A DNA stretch of 64,000 nt, from assembly GCA_023663725.1 (NCBI GenBank), contig JAMPGX010000006.1, forward strand, positions 88,776 through 152,775. The letters are read 5' to 3'. Below, one piece after another: positions 42,441 to 52,018 of this stretch. Below the pieces are notes generated by a model. That model was not told the DNA's origin. It saw only the letters and a program-made list of their open reading frames with translations, and ran no database searches. This DNA comes from a bacterium. Lineage in GTDB: Bacteria; Bacillota; Clostridia; Lachnospirales; Lachnospiraceae. The position numbers and the translations under genes are program-made. Each line of letters starts with the position of its first letter. Position 1 is the stretch's first letter.

Positions 42441-43265
42441 TCACAGATTGGTCTCATGGCGCACCAACTCCAGGTCTTCATCCTTCTTGACCACCACGCC
42501 GATAAAGGGCAGCGCAGCGCGGATACGGTCGGCGCTGATGCCTCCGATCTGCAGGGCGTTGACCCAGTCGATCAGCTCCGAGGTGCTGGGCTTTTTACGG
42601 ATATCCCGAATACTGCGGATATTGTAGAATACCTCCATGGCATTTTTCAGCAGATGCTCCTCCACATCCGGAAAATGCACCCGCACGATCTCCTCCATCA
42701 GCTCCTGGGAGGGAAAATCAATATAGTGGAAAATACATCGGCGCAAAAAGGCATCTGGCAGCTCCTTCTCCGCGTTGGAGGTGATGATCACGATGGGGCG
42801 ATGCCTGGCTTTCACCGTGCGCTTGGTCTCATTGATATAAAATTCCATCTGGTCCAGCTCCCACAGCAGATCGTTGGGGAACTCCAAATCCGCCTTGTCG
42901 ATCTCGTCGATCAGCAGCACCACCTGCTCCTCGCTGTCAAAGGCCTCTCCCAGCTTGCCCAGCTTGATGTAGCGGGCGATATCGTCCACGCCCTCCACGC
43001 CGAACTGCCCGTCGTAGAGACGCTGTATCGTGTCATACACATACAGGCCGTCCTGAGCCTTGGTGGTGGACTTGATATTCCAGATGATCAGGCGCTTGTC
43101 CAACGCCCTGGCCACCGCCTCCGCCAGCATGGTCTTGCCTGTGCCCGGCTCCCCCTTGATCAACAGCGGCTTTTGCAGCGCCATGGCGATATTCACGCTG
43201 GCCATCAGTTCCTCGCTGGCCACATATTCTCTGGTTCCCTGAAATTGATTCGTATTATCACTCAT
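42441..43265 (-). CDS. MoxR-family AAA+ ATPase
   Basis: The 274-residue ATPase has Walker A GEPGTGKTML near 39, Walker B VVLLIDEIDKAD near 107 and sensor 1 ITSNAEKELPDAFLRR near 152. It is paired with the VWA gene directly downstream. AGGAG precedes ATG. Such pairs remodel or assemble partner complexes using ATP. Confidence 0.92.
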   Translation of the reverse strand: MSDNTNQFQGTREYVASEELMASVNIAMALQKPLLIKGEPGTGKTMLAEAVARALDKRLIIWNIKSTTKAQDGLYVYDTIQRLYDGQFGVEGVDDIARYIKLGKLGEAFDSEEQVVLLIDEIDKADLEFPNDLLWELDQMEFYINETKRTVKARHRPIVIITSNAEKELPDAFLRRCIFHYIDFPSQELMEEIVRVHFPDVEEHLLKNAMEVFYNIRSIRDIRKKPSTSELIDWVNALQIGGISADRIRAALPFIGVVVKKDEDLELVRHETNL

Positions 43266-43455
43266 TGTTTTTGCTCTCCTGTCTATTCAATTAGATTTTT
43301 TAGTGTTGCATAAGTCACTGAGCAATTTCATTTTCACTGAATTTCTTTCATCTATAATACTTTTTCCAATCTTATATGGTGTGTTACCTTCTGTCTCCTC
43401 ACAAGGCCGCTTTTTTGCTCTGAATCTCTCACAAAACAATACTTGACTATATGAC

Positions 43456-43484
43456 TTGAAAAATGTCTACTAACATGTTACGAT
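43456..43484 (+). promoter_or_regulatory. Probable promoter of metF
   Basis: TTGAAA (43456-43461) and TACGAT (43479-43484), 17-bp spacer; an overlapping weaker pair is TTGACT (43443) with TCTACT (43466). I see no SAM riboswitch between it and metF. Confidence 0.6.
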
Positions 43485-43552
43485 ATTCTCTATGGAAAAG
43501 CAAGTATATTACCATAAAATGTGAAATTCTTAATCAGAAAGGTTTGAACAGT

Positions 43553-44410
43553 ATGAATAAAATGACAGAAAAAAAGTCCATCCCCATCTCCTTTGAAGTG
43601 TTCCCTCCCAAGAAAGATGGAGAATTTGAAGCGGCCTTTGCCACATTGGACAGGCTGGGGGCCTTGCGTCCCGCTTTCATCAGCGTGACCTACGGCGCAG
43701 GGGGCAGTAACTCCGGAAAGACCGTGGAGATCGCCTCCTACATACAGAATCAGTTGGGACTTCCCGCGCTGGCCCATCTCACCTGCGTGGGCAGCAAGAG
43801 GGAGGCGCTGCGGGAAGTGCTGGACGCGCTGAAGGCCGCCGGAGTGACTCATATCCTGGCCCTTCGAGGCGACCGTCCCAGAGACATGACGGACGAGCAG
43901 TTTGCCGCCAGGGACTTTGAGCACGCCAGCGATATGATTGCCTATATCAAGGAATTAGAGCCCCAGTTTCATATTGCCGCCGCCTGCTATCCCGAAAAGC
44001 ATTACGAGTGTTTCAGCATGCAGTCCGACCTGAGCTATCTGAAGCTAAAACAGGAGATGGGAGCCGAGGAATTGATCAGCCAGATGTTTTTTGACAATGA
44101 CTATTTTTATGAATTTCTGGAGAAAGCCCGCCGCAAGGGAGTCACTGCGCCCATCCACGCGGGCGTGATGCCTGTGACCAAGGCCAGTCAGCTCGGCACC
44201 AGCATCTCCCTCTCCGGCGCCACGATCCCCAAGGCCTTCGCCGATATGATCGCCCGCTACGGGGATTCCCCTGAGGATATGCGCAAGGCGGGAATCGACT
44301 ACGCCGTCCGCCAGATCATCGATCTGAAACAGAACGGCGTGGACGGCATCCACATCTACACCATGAACAAGCCCAAGATGGCGGCAGAGATTATGGAGGC
44401 TGTAAAATAG
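43553..44410 (+). CDS. metF: Methylenetetrahydrofolate reductase
   Basis: The 285-residue TIM-barrel enzyme shows SFEVFPPKKDGEFE at the start, VTYGAGGSN near 47, HLTCVG near 77, LALRGDRPRD near 108 and GVMPV near 206. It makes 5-methyl-tetrahydrofolate for methionine synthesis or the methyl branch of one-carbon metabolism. ATG 43553 (after AGAAAGG) begins the conserved region; an open extension to 43463 is probably leader. It is a single gene, divergent from moxR. Confidence 0.92.
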   Translation: MNKMTEKKSIPISFEVFPPKKDGEFEAAFATLDRLGALRPAFISVTYGAGGSNSGKTVEIASYIQNQLGLPALAHLTCVGSKREALREVLDALKAAGVTHILALRGDRPRDMTDEQFAARDFEHASDMIAYIKELEPQFHIAAACYPEKHYECFSMQSDLSYLKLKQEMGAEELISQMFFDNDYFYEFLEKARRKGVTAPIHAGVMPVTKASQLGTSISLSGATIPKAFADMIARYGDSPEDMRKAGIDYAVRQIIDLKQNGVDGIHIYTMNKPKMAAEIMEAVK

Positions 44411-44503
44411 AATCTATTTTGTGACGCACATTAAGATGGTCCAATTTCTACGCGGCGCATATTGCACAATCGGACTATATACGCCGTGTAGAACGGAAAA
44501 ATA

Positions 44504-46699
44504 TTATTCGCCAAAATAAAGCTTCAGCCGATTATTTAAGTGATCTGTCAGCATTTCCAAGCTATTGTTCCCGCTAAAATACTCCCCAAATTCTTCGACC
44601 AGAATTGTATGGTAATCATCTTGCAGATTGGGCGACGGAATACTGTTTTCCAGTATCTCGTAAAGCTCCCTTCTCAGTTCATCAACGTCAACTGGCCCCA
44701 AAACATACATCGCATCATCAGAGCCAAAACACAACCCTTCCTTTTCCGCAGTTTTTTCGATCTGCTGCTCCAGGATGTCATTTCTCACACTAAAAGAATA
44801 GCGTGACAGGCCGCCAGAGACCGTCTTCGACTGAACGTCATAGGAGAGTAAGGTTTCAAAGAACTCCGCCGCAATTTTCTTCTCTTCATCCGTTGCATTT
44901 TTCCTGACCGCCAGAACTCCCGCACTGGTCAGATGATGCCTTCCCCCATCCGCATGCGGAAAACCGATGCATTTCGCATTTTCCCCATAACGAAGCTTAA
45001 GCCCGCACAAGTGATACGGTTCGGCAAAAACTTCACGGCCGCAAAGAATCCTGCCTTCCCTGACCGCCTCGGCACTCCTCCCTTCTTCCGAGCTCTGCCC
45101 GTATTGTTCGATCAATTGGATTGCTTCCGTCAGTTTGTCTTTGTCAATCACATGATCGGATTGACCCGCATCCACAAAGTATGTATCATCCTCTCCGCCA
45201 ACGAACAGTGTAAACATTACGCCGATTTTACTCAGGCCGTCGTTTGTCAGGATGGACTGCATATTTTCCCTACCCCGGGCGCACTTGGTTACAGCTTCAT
45301 AATCCCAGTTTCCAATGTCCTCACACGTTACAAGCGTATCAATGAAAAAACTGCTCACCGCTGCATACGGAGTCCCACCTATGTTTCCCAGCTTCAGGGC
45401 AGCCTGATTTAATTCCCCAAGCGTCTGCTCCCCCACCAGGTTTTCAAGGGGTTCCCATATTTTTTCCTGCCGCCAATTGGGTATGGCGTAAACGTCTATG
45501 ATGACGGGACCGTCCCCTGCCATAAGCTTGGTCAAAAGCGCCGTTTTGTCATAATCGTCCCTGATGACGATCCTGCATTCTGGATGCGCTTTGTTAAACT
45601 CCAATACCGCCTCGTAATAGTCACACAGACCTCCGCCTGCTGAAGCCAGTTCTATTTCCACAACGTTCTCCGGCATGGGCTGTAATTCCTGGTAACTCAT
45701 GCCTTCCCTCATCTCAGCCAATATAAAAACATTGCCTGCCGTATCTGTACAGATACCGTAATGTGCCTGCATGGGTGGTATCAGGTACATCCCGTTTTGC
45801 TTCCAGGTAAATATCTGTCTGGCATTCTCCATGGTATCGTCGCACAGATATATGCCATCCTGATTCAAAAACGCCACCTGACCGTCACCAAATAAGCCCA
45901 ATACATAAATATCCTGATCCGAAACGTTTTCCTTCCCGCAACTGAAAATAATTTCTTTCTCGCCATTGTCGGTATTTACGCATTCTATTTTTGTCTCCGA
46001 ATCAGGCGTTGAAATCATGGTCTGGCATACAACGCGTCCATCGTGCAGCGCCATGAGTCCGAGAAATTCGTGCTCAGCATACCGTTCTTCATGAAAAACG
46101 CTTCCATCCGGCGCATAGATACACCAGTTCACCGTATCATGAAAAGTCGGCGCCCAGTCGTCAATGTGCACATATCCGTTGCCGTCAACGATAGCCATTA
46201 CAGGAGCGTCTGCCAGATGGTCGCTGAATTCCGCCAGGATACTTCTCTCAAGGATATCTCCTTCCCAGTTCCTTCTTTCCAGATAACATCTGTCCGCCTC
46301 ATCGCAAAAAGTCACAAATTCATTCGCCCCGATTACGACGCCGGCTCCAATGATCTGCTTCCCTTCCTCCGCCTTCCAGGTATAAGTCTGCTGCTCCCCG
46401 TCCGCCCGGATGACAGAGACCTCGGTATACTGTCCTTGCGTATCATCTGCCGGATAAATGTTGCACCTTACGGCGCTTCCCGGACAGAACGCAACCCTGG
46501 AACTGGTTTGTTGATAAAGCTTAGCATATGTCGTGTAAAAGGAAGAACTCACCGCACATCGATAGGTGTCCGCTACTTGATCTTCCTTTATCCCGCCGCA
46601 TCCAGACAAAACTATCGGGAAAACAAGCAGACAAAAAAGATACATTTTTCTCAGCGCGGCCATCCGATTATATATTTTGTCGTCATTAATAAGCGTCAT
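44504..46699 (-). CDS. Large lipoprotein with solute-binding domain, paralogue of 37284-39638
   Basis: A 731-residue lipoprotein (hydrophobic signal then VLSGC near residue 33) with a strand-rich N-terminal half and a C-terminal solute-binding family 1 domain (from about 355: YEAVLEFNKAHPECRIVIRDDYDKTALLTKLMAGDGP). Layout and the final SGxxxLEM...LYxxE region resemble the protein encoded at 37284-39638, so I treat them as paralogues. The start overlaps the end of the 97-codon gene upstream by 14 bases, implying coupling. No permease gene is near. Confidence 0.75.
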   Translation of the reverse strand: MTLINDDKIYNRMAALRKMYLFCLLVFPIVLSGCGGIKEDQVADTYRCAVSSSFYTTYAKLYQQTSSRVAFCPGSAVRCNIYPADDTQGQYTEVSVIRADGEQQTYTWKAEEGKQIIGAGVVIGANEFVTFCDEADRCYLERRNWEGDILERSILAEFSDHLADAPVMAIVDGNGYVHIDDWAPTFHDTVNWCIYAPDGSVFHEERYAEHEFLGLMALHDGRVVCQTMISTPDSETKIECVNTDNGEKEIIFSCGKENVSDQDIYVLGLFGDGQVAFLNQDGIYLCDDTMENARQIFTWKQNGMYLIPPMQAHYGICTDTAGNVFILAEMREGMSYQELQPMPENVVEIELASAGGGLCDYYEAVLEFNKAHPECRIVIRDDYDKTALLTKLMAGDGPVIIDVYAIPNWRQEKIWEPLENLVGEQTLGELNQAALKLGNIGGTPYAAVSSFFIDTLVTCEDIGNWDYEAVTKCARGRENMQSILTNDGLSKIGVMFTLFVGGEDDTYFVDAGQSDHVIDKDKLTEAIQLIEQYGQSSEEGRSAEAVREGRILCGREVFAEPYHLCGLKLRYGENAKCIGFPHADGGRHHLTSAGVLAVRKNATDEEKKIAAEFFETLLSYDVQSKTVSGGLSRYSFSVRNDILEQQIEKTAEKEGLCFGSDDAMYVLGPVDVDELRRELYEILENSIPSPNLQDDYHTILVEEFGEYFSGNNSLEMLTDHLNNRLKLYFGE

Positions 46700-46979
46700 T
46701 ATGAACTATTTCCCTTTTTTCCTTTTTTGTCTCTATTATAGATCCGCAATTTAAGCAATGTAGCTTGTAGTGATCATACTTTTGATAAACAATACACGGC
46801 CAGTAATCTAATCTACCATTTTTTTCTTTATAATGGGAATGTGTATACAAGCGCTCAAATGTTGTTTCCGTATATGTCCATACATATTGATGTCCTGTGC
46901 ACACCTCCTTTGCATTTGACGATATAAGGCAACTTAAAAAGATCATGATTGTCATTGCCGTAGTCGCTATCAGCATCAT
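46686..46979 (-). CDS. Small exported Cys/His-rich protein, N-terminus possibly frameshifted
   Basis: The 97-codon frame begins MMLIATTAMTIMIFLSC, a hydrophobic export signal without the usual positive start, followed by a domain with HQYVWTYTE, THSHYKEK and CLNCGS. A good site (GAGGAG) lies before an ATG at 47001 that stops after three codons. Removing one G just after that ATG would give a normal signal start (MKIKKKIMM), so a one-base insertion is likely. It overlaps the lipoprotein gene by 14 bases. I recognise no family. Confidence 0.6.
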   Translation of the reverse strand: MMLIATTAMTIMIFLSCLISSNAKEVCTGHQYVWTYTETTFERLYTHSHYKEKNGRLDYWPCIVYQKYDHYKLHCLNCGSIIETKKEKREIVHNDAY

Positions 46980-47026
46980 TATTTTCTTTTTAATTTTCCA
47001 TCTTCTCCTCTCTGTTTAGAATTGAC

Positions 47027-47049
47027 TCAGACGTTTGCGAAACGTCTGA
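47027..47049. promoter_or_regulatory. Perfect inverted repeat in the leader of the small exported gene
   Basis: TCAGACGTTT (47027-47036) and AAACGTCTGA (47040-47049) form a 10-bp stem with a 3-base loop, between the promoter and the ribosome site. It may be an operator or an RNA hairpin. Confidence 0.7.
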
Positions 47050-47085
47050 TCCGCATTATTGCAGATTCTTTATTATTATAATTCG

Positions 47086-47114
47086 ATTATACATAAAAAA
47101 GATATAAATGTCAA
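47086..47114 (-). promoter_or_regulatory. Strong sigma-A promoter of the small exported protein-lipoprotein operon
   Basis: Minus-strand TTGACA (47114-47109) and TATAAT (47091-47086), 17-bp spacer: both boxes match consensus. Confidence 0.9.
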
Positions 47115-47176
47115 TATTCTCGAAAAAAAAAGCCAAGCTGTAAAGTAATAAAATAGCAAAAATATTTTCAAAACGC

Positions 47177-47208
47177 AAAAACAGGGCAGATATTTTCAAT
47201 CTACCCTG
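47177..47208 (-). terminator. Rho-independent terminator after gpsA
   Basis: A 10-bp stem (47182-47191 with 47199-47208, one G-U pair) is followed by a T-run on the minus strand. Apart from this and the promoter and repeat above, I see nothing in the gap 46980-47330. Confidence 0.85.
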
Positions 47209-47330
47209 CCATAATGTAAAAAACTCATTTAATATACACCCTTTGGGAACCTATCCTCCATATATTTCTGCGGCCAATGAGTCAAGTGCCAAGCTTGCAC
47301 AAACATAAAGCCAACAGAGTTGGTGTGGAG

Positions 47331-48344
47331 TTATTCCTCTTCCCACAGAGCGTCAGACACCTCGATCTTCTTATCCCGCAGCATCAGCTCTTTCACAGCC
47401 ACATCCGCAGGCTTTCCCTCAAACAGAATGGCGTTCACCTGCTCGATGATGGGGAGCTGCACATCATATTTCCTCGCCAGCTCCATGGCGGCCTTGGCGC
47501 TGTACACGCCCTCCACCACCATCTGTACCTCGGCCATGGCCTCCTCCATGGTCTTGCCCTGGCCGATCAGAATACCGGCCCGGCGATTGCGGGAGTGCAT
47601 ACTGGCACAGGTCACGATCAGATCCCCGATACCCGTCAATCCGCAGAATGTCTCAAAGCGTCCCCCCATGGCCGTGCCCAGCCGCGCGATCTCGGTGATA
47701 CCGCGGGTGATCAGCGCCGCCTTGGTGTTGTCCCCGTATCCCAGGCCGTCCGCGATACCGGCGGCCAGCGCCACCACATTTTTCAGACTTCCGCCCAGCT
47801 CGATGCCCAGCACATCCGGACTGGTGTAGACTCGAAACACCTCGTTCATGAACAGATTCTGAACATATTCCGCCGTGGAGCGCTTTCTGGCCCCCACCAC
47901 AATGGTGGTGGGAATTCCCCGACCCACCTCCTCCGCATGGGAAGGTCCTGACAACACCGCCACCTGAGCCTGGGGAATCTCCTGCTCTGTGATCTGCGCC
48001 TGGGTCATCAGCGTATGCTCCTCAATCCCCTTGGCCACATTGACGATCACCTGCCCCTGGGCCACATAGGGACAGAGCCTCGCCGCCGTCCTGCGGGTAA
48101 AGCTGCTTGCCACCGCCATCACCAGCAGCTCGGCCCCCTCTGTGGCCTCTCTCTCATCCAGCGTAAAACATATATCCTCCGCCAGCTTTACGCCCGGCAG
48201 CATCTTGTGCTCGTGCCGTGTGCGAAGCATCTCGATCTCCGCCTCCAACGCGGACCAGACTGTAATCTGATGCCCGTTTTTGTGTAACAATACCGCCAGG
48301 GCAATCCCCCAGCTACCTCCGCCAATCACCGTTATTCTTGCCAT
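47331..48344 (-). CDS. gpsA: Glycerol-3-phosphate dehydrogenase (NAD(P)+)
   Basis: The 337-residue enzyme has the dinucleotide site ITVIGGGSWGIALAVLL, then VNVAKGIEE near 97, LSGPSHAEEV near 126 and the catalytic LGGSLKNVVALAAG with Lys near 176. It makes sn-glycerol-3-phosphate for phospholipids, feeding PlsY encoded next to it. ATG 48344 is favoured; GTG 48353 is possible. The C-terminus ends in the acidic WEEE. Confidence 0.95.
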   Translation of the reverse strand: MARITVIGGGSWGIALAVLLHKNGHQITVWSALEAEIEMLRTRHEHKMLPGVKLAEDICFTLDEREATEGAELLVMAVASSFTRRTAARLCPYVAQGQVIVNVAKGIEEHTLMTQAQITEQEIPQAQVAVLSGPSHAEEVGRGIPTTIVVGARKRSTAEYVQNLFMNEVFRVYTSPDVLGIELGGSLKNVVALAAGIADGLGYGDNTKAALITRGITEIARLGTAMGGRFETFCGLTGIGDLIVTCASMHSRNRRAGILIGQGKTMEEAMAEVQMVVEGVYSAKAAMELARKYDVQLPIIEQVNAILFEGKPADVAVKELMLRDKKIEVSDALWEEE

Positions 48345-48393
48345 AACCGACACCCTGTCCTTTCCCTATATAAACATCTGCCATAAGCAGAGC

Positions 48394-49089
48394 TCAGCGC
48401 TCCTCGCCCTGATGCCCTGCCTCATGTCCGCTGCCGTCCTCCACCTTGTTCTTTTTCGTCAGGTAGGTCTTGCGCTCCGTGCCGTGAATCAGCCTCCCGA
48501 TGTTCTCCCGATGCTTCCAGAACGCCAGCGCCGTCATACAGCCAAAGAGAATATACATCTCGATCAACTGTCCCTGCGTCATCCCCGGAAACACTCCCAT
48601 CTGCCCGCTGACCACCAGCTGAATCATCAGCAGCGTGTAGACCAGCAGGGAACCAAGCGACACATAGTGGGTGGTAAAAAAGGTGGCAAAGAACATGATT
48701 ACGCCTGTCACCACGAACCATGGATGAAAGGAAAGCACCATACCCGCTGTCGCAGCAATCCCTTTTCCACCCTTAAAATGCATATAAAAGGGATAGTTAT
48801 GTCCCAGGATGGCGCCCGCCCCTGTATACAGACACAGCAGATAGATGATATCGCGGTGACTGCCGCCGAAGACGAGCCGCACCAGCCACACCGCCGCCAT
48901 GCACTTCAGGCAATCCCCCGCAAAGACGATCAGTCCCGCCTTGGTGCCCAGCACCCGCAATGTATTGGTGGTGCCGGAGTTGCCGCTACCGTGCTCCCGA
49001 ATATCGATACCGTGGGCTTTCCCGTAAAAATAGCCGGTCTGGAACAGGCCGAAGACATAGCCAATGAGTACACAAACAATCCTTATCAT
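48394..49089 (-). CDS. plsY: Glycerol-3-phosphate acyltransferase
   Basis: A 231-residue membrane enzyme with about five helices and the PlsY motifs [15 protein letters not shown] near 36, [19 protein letters not shown]-type sequence near 112, and a later polar loop. It acylates glycerol-3-phosphate using acyl-phosphate. It overlaps der by 4 bases and precedes gpsA. The 25-residue Lys/Glu-rich C-terminal tail is longer than in E. coli. Confidence 0.95.
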   Translation of the reverse strand: MIRIVCVLIGYVFGLFQTGYFYGKAHGIDIREHGSGNSGTTNTLRVLGTKAGLIVFAGDCLKCMAAVWLVRLVFGGSHRDIIYLLCLYTGAGAILGHNYPFYMHFKGGKGIAATAGMVLSFHPWFVVTGVIMFFATFFTTHYVSLGSLLVYTLLMIQLVVSGQMGVFPGMTQGQLIEMYILFGCMTALAFWKHRENIGRLIHGTERKTYLTKKNKVEDGSGHEAGHQGEER

Positions 49090-50426
49090 GCTTCCTTGTC
49101 CTTTCGTTCCCTGATAATAAACTTAAGCGGGGTCCCTCTGAATCCAAAGATCTCCCGAATCTGGTTCTCGATATATCGGGTATATGAAAAATGCATCAGC
49201 TCCTTGTCGTTGACAAAGATCACAAAGGTGGGCGGTTTGACCGACACCTGAGTGATATAGTACAGACGCAGGCGCTTGCCCTTGTCTGTCGGGGGCTGTT
49301 GCAGAGCCACCGCCTCCGCCATGATCTCGTTGAGCACCCCTGTGGCCACCCGCATGGCATGATTCTCGCTGACCATATCGATGGTTTCAAAGAGCTTGGG
49401 CAACCGCTGCCCGGTCTTGGCAGAGATAAAGATCAGCTCCGCATACTGCATAAAGGACAGGGTATTTCGCACCTTCTCCGAAAAGCGGTAGATGGTCTTG
49501 TCATCCTTCTCCAGCGCATCCCATTTGTTGACGGCTATGATCACCGCCTTGCCTCTGTCATGAGCAATTCCGGCGATCTTGGCGTCCTGCTCCGTGACTC
49601 CCTCCAGGGCGTCGATGACCAGCACCACCACGTCAGCCCGCTCCACCGCTCCCACAGTGCGGACGATCATGTAGCGCTCCAGCTCCTCCTTGATCTTGTT
49701 CTTGCGGCGCAGTCCCGCCGTGTCGATAAACACATATTCCCTGTCGCCGTAGGCCACCTCCGTGTCCACTGCATCTCTGGTCGTGCCGGCGATATCTGAC
49801 ACGATCAGCCGGTTCTCTCCGAGCAGCTTGTTGATGATGGAGGACTTGCCCACATTGGGCTTCCCGACGATAGCCACTCTGGTGCGGTCATCCTCCTCTT
49901 CCTCGCCGCTTTCCTCCGGGAAATGGGACACCACCTCCTCCAGCATGTCCCCCAGCCCCAGCTTGTTCGCCGCGGATATCGCATGAGGATCGCCTATGCC
50001 GAGGTTGTAGAACTCATATACATCCGCCATGTACTTCTCAAAGCTGTCCACCTTGTTGACCACCAGCACCACCGGCCTGTGACAGCGGCGCAGCATGTCG
50101 GCGACCTTGGCGTCCGCGTCCTGCAGCCCCTGGCGCACGTCCACCAGGAAAATGATCACATCCGCCATATCCATGGCAATCTGCGCCTGCTCCCGCATCT
50201 GGGACAGGATAATGTCCTTGCTCTCCGGCTCGATGCCGCCGGTGTCAATCAACGTAAAGCTCCGGCCCAGCCATTCCACATCCGCATAGATGCGGTCGCG
50301 GGTAATGCCGGGAGTGTCCTTCACAATGGATATATTTTCACCGGCCAGCGCGTTAAACAGGGTCGATTTGCCCACATTGGGTCTTCCCACCACCGCAACA
50401 ATTGGTTTTCTTTTTCTATCCGCCAC
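49086..50426 (-). CDS. der: Ribosome-assembly GTPase Der (EngA)
   Basis: The 446-residue protein has two GTPase domains (GRPNVGKST near 14 with [13 protein letters not shown] near 187 with DTAG) and a C-terminal KH-like domain, the unique Der layout; it is needed for 50S maturation. I place the start at GTG 50426, about 11 bases from AGGAGG, giving [17 protein letters not shown] 50435 is too near that site. It follows the DUF512 gene and overlaps plsY. Confidence 0.96.
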   Translation of the reverse strand: MADRKRKPIVAVVGRPNVGKSTLFNALAGENISIVKDTPGITRDRIYADVEWLGRSFTLIDTGGIEPESKDIILSQMREQAQIAMDMADVIIFLVDVRQGLQDADAKVADMLRRCHRPVVLVVNKVDSFEKYMADVYEFYNLGIGDPHAISAANKLGLGDMLEEVVSHFPEESGEEEEDDRTRVAIVGKPNVGKSSIINKLLGENRLIVSDIAGTTRDAVDTEVAYGDREYVFIDTAGLRRKNKIKEELERYMIVRTVGAVERADVVVLVIDALEGVTEQDAKIAGIAHDRGKAVIIAVNKWDALEKDDKTIYRFSEKVRNTLSFMQYAELIFISAKTGQRLPKLFETIDMVSENHAMRVATGVLNEIMAEAVALQQPPTDKGKRLRLYYITQVSVKPPTFVIFVNDKELMHFSYTRYIENQIREIFGFRGTPLKFIIRERKDKEA

Positions 50427-50470
50427 TTCCAGCACTACCTCCTCTTTTCAACCGTAGACCGGCACGATTC

Positions 50471-51811
50471 TTACTTACCCGTCCGCAGCACTGCCTCTAT
50501 AAAATCACATCCGCTTGATTTTACAATATTTATCTTCACTTGTAAAGCCTTTTCCACATCCGCTACAGTCAAATCGTCCAAAAATACCGTTTCCCCGCTG
50601 CGCAGCACATTCTGCGGCAGGAGCAGACGGCTTCCCAGAGGCTTGTCCGTAAGCTGAGCCAGGATGTCCTGTCCGGTCAACAGTCCGGACACCGTGATCA
50701 TCTCTCCAAAGAAATCATTGCGGATGGCATAGACATGTATCCGCAGTCCCGGATAGTCTTCCATCATCTCCTGGGCCATCTGGCAGATACAGGGATATGC
50801 CAGATAGCCGGTGGCTATGGAGAGCTCCTCCTGCACTGTCAGGTTCGGAAGCTGTCCTTCCTGCCCAAGTCTCTCCCTCTCCCTGATAAATTCCTCTCGA
50901 AGCAGTCTGGTCATGCCCACTCCGTTATCCAGCTGCGGATAGCCGTCATAGCGCGCTTCATCCGGCAGCTCCTCCCCCGCCAGAATATACCACTCGTCAC
51001 TGGCATGTACAAAGTGTATGCCATGCCTCTCATATATGGTATCCTGCCAACGGTGTATCGTTTTCAGTACCTCCCTGGCATCCTCATCAGTAAAAGGTTC
51101 CAGGGGATACAGGCCCTCGCGATATCTGGACAACCCCACAGGCACCACAGACACGCTTTTCAGATGAGGCAGATACCTGACCAGCTGGGAAATACTATAC
51201 TCCAGCTCCGCTCCATCGTTGATTCCTTTGCACAGCACGATCTGTCCGTTCATCTCGATGCCCGCCTCATAGAGCCTGTCAACCTTTTTCAGAGCCTCCC
51301 CAGCAAAACGGTTGTTGAGCATCCTGCAGCGAAGCGCAGGGTTCATGGTATGAAAGGAGATATTGATAGGGGACAAATGATAGTGAATAATCCTGTCGAT
51401 ATCATGCTCCGACATATTGGTCAGCGTCACATAATTGCCCTGCAGGAAAGACAGCCGCGAGTCGTCATCCTTAAAATACAGGGTATCTCTCATCCCCGGC
51501 GGCATCTGATCTATAAAGCAGAAAATACATTTGTTATGACAGCTCCGGTACTCATCCATCAGACCGTTCTCAAACTCGATCCCCAGGTCCTCATCATAAT
51601 CCTTATCGACCTCGAGAAGCCACTGCTCCCCATCCGCCTTCTCTATCAACACCTCTATATAAGTATCCTGAATCAGATACTGATAGTCAAAGACATCCTC
51701 GATCCTGATATCTCCTATCGACAACAGCCTGTCCCCCGGCTCAATCTCCAACTCCTGTGCAATGCTCCCCGGTAATACCCTGCTGACAACATGTCCTTCT
51801 TCCTTTTTCAT
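50471..51811 (-). CDS. DUF512 family radical-SAM-like protein with PDZ domain
   Basis: A 446-residue protein: N-terminal PDZ-like domain (about 8-70, VLPGSIAQELEIEPGDRLLSIG), then a radical-SAM-like core with CHNKCIFCFIDQMPPGMRDTLYFKDDDSR near 93 (CxxxCxxC), and the DUF512 domain at the C-terminus. The family is common in Clostridia and usually encoded beside der, as here, but its reaction is not known. Confidence 0.88.
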   Translation of the reverse strand: MKKEEGHVVSRVLPGSIAQELEIEPGDRLLSIGDIRIEDVFDYQYLIQDTYIEVLIEKADGEQWLLEVDKDYDEDLGIEFENGLMDEYRSCHNKCIFCFIDQMPPGMRDTLYFKDDDSRLSFLQGNYVTLTNMSEHDIDRIIHYHLSPINISFHTMNPALRCRMLNNRFAGEALKKVDRLYEAGIEMNGQIVLCKGINDGAELEYSISQLVRYLPHLKSVSVVPVGLSRYREGLYPLEPFTDEDAREVLKTIHRWQDTIYERHGIHFVHASDEWYILAGEELPDEARYDGYPQLDNGVGMTRLLREEFIRERERLGQEGQLPNLTVQEELSIATGYLAYPCICQMAQEMMEDYPGLRIHVYAIRNDFFGEMITVSGLLTGQDILAQLTDKPLGSRLLLPQNVLRSGETVFLDDLTVADVEKALQVKINIVKSSGCDFIEAVLRTGK

Positions 51812-51949
51812 CTATCCACCCCTTCTCGCTCAACCTGATACCACTGTTCACAGCCATGCGTCGCCCATTGACAACTGCCTCCGCTTAAAGCTCACGCTGG
51901 AAACAAATAGTAAGTAGAATAACTTTATCTCCAGTTTACTAGAAAATTC

Positions 51950-51978
51950 TTGACGTGTCACTACCTTAATGTTATAAA
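51950..51978 (+). promoter_or_regulatory. Sigma-A promoter of prs
   Basis: TTGACG (51950-51955) and TATAAA (51973-51978), 17-bp spacer, about 35 bases before the coding start, which has GGAGG upstream. Confidence 0.87.
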
Positions 51979-52018
51979 TTAAGTATCGGAATGAAGTTTA
52001 CCTATCTGGAGGAAGACT

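Noticed and set aside
43266-43552. SAM riboswitch upstream of metF
   Set aside because: No S-box core or terminator is visible, and the predicted promoters lie too close to the gene.
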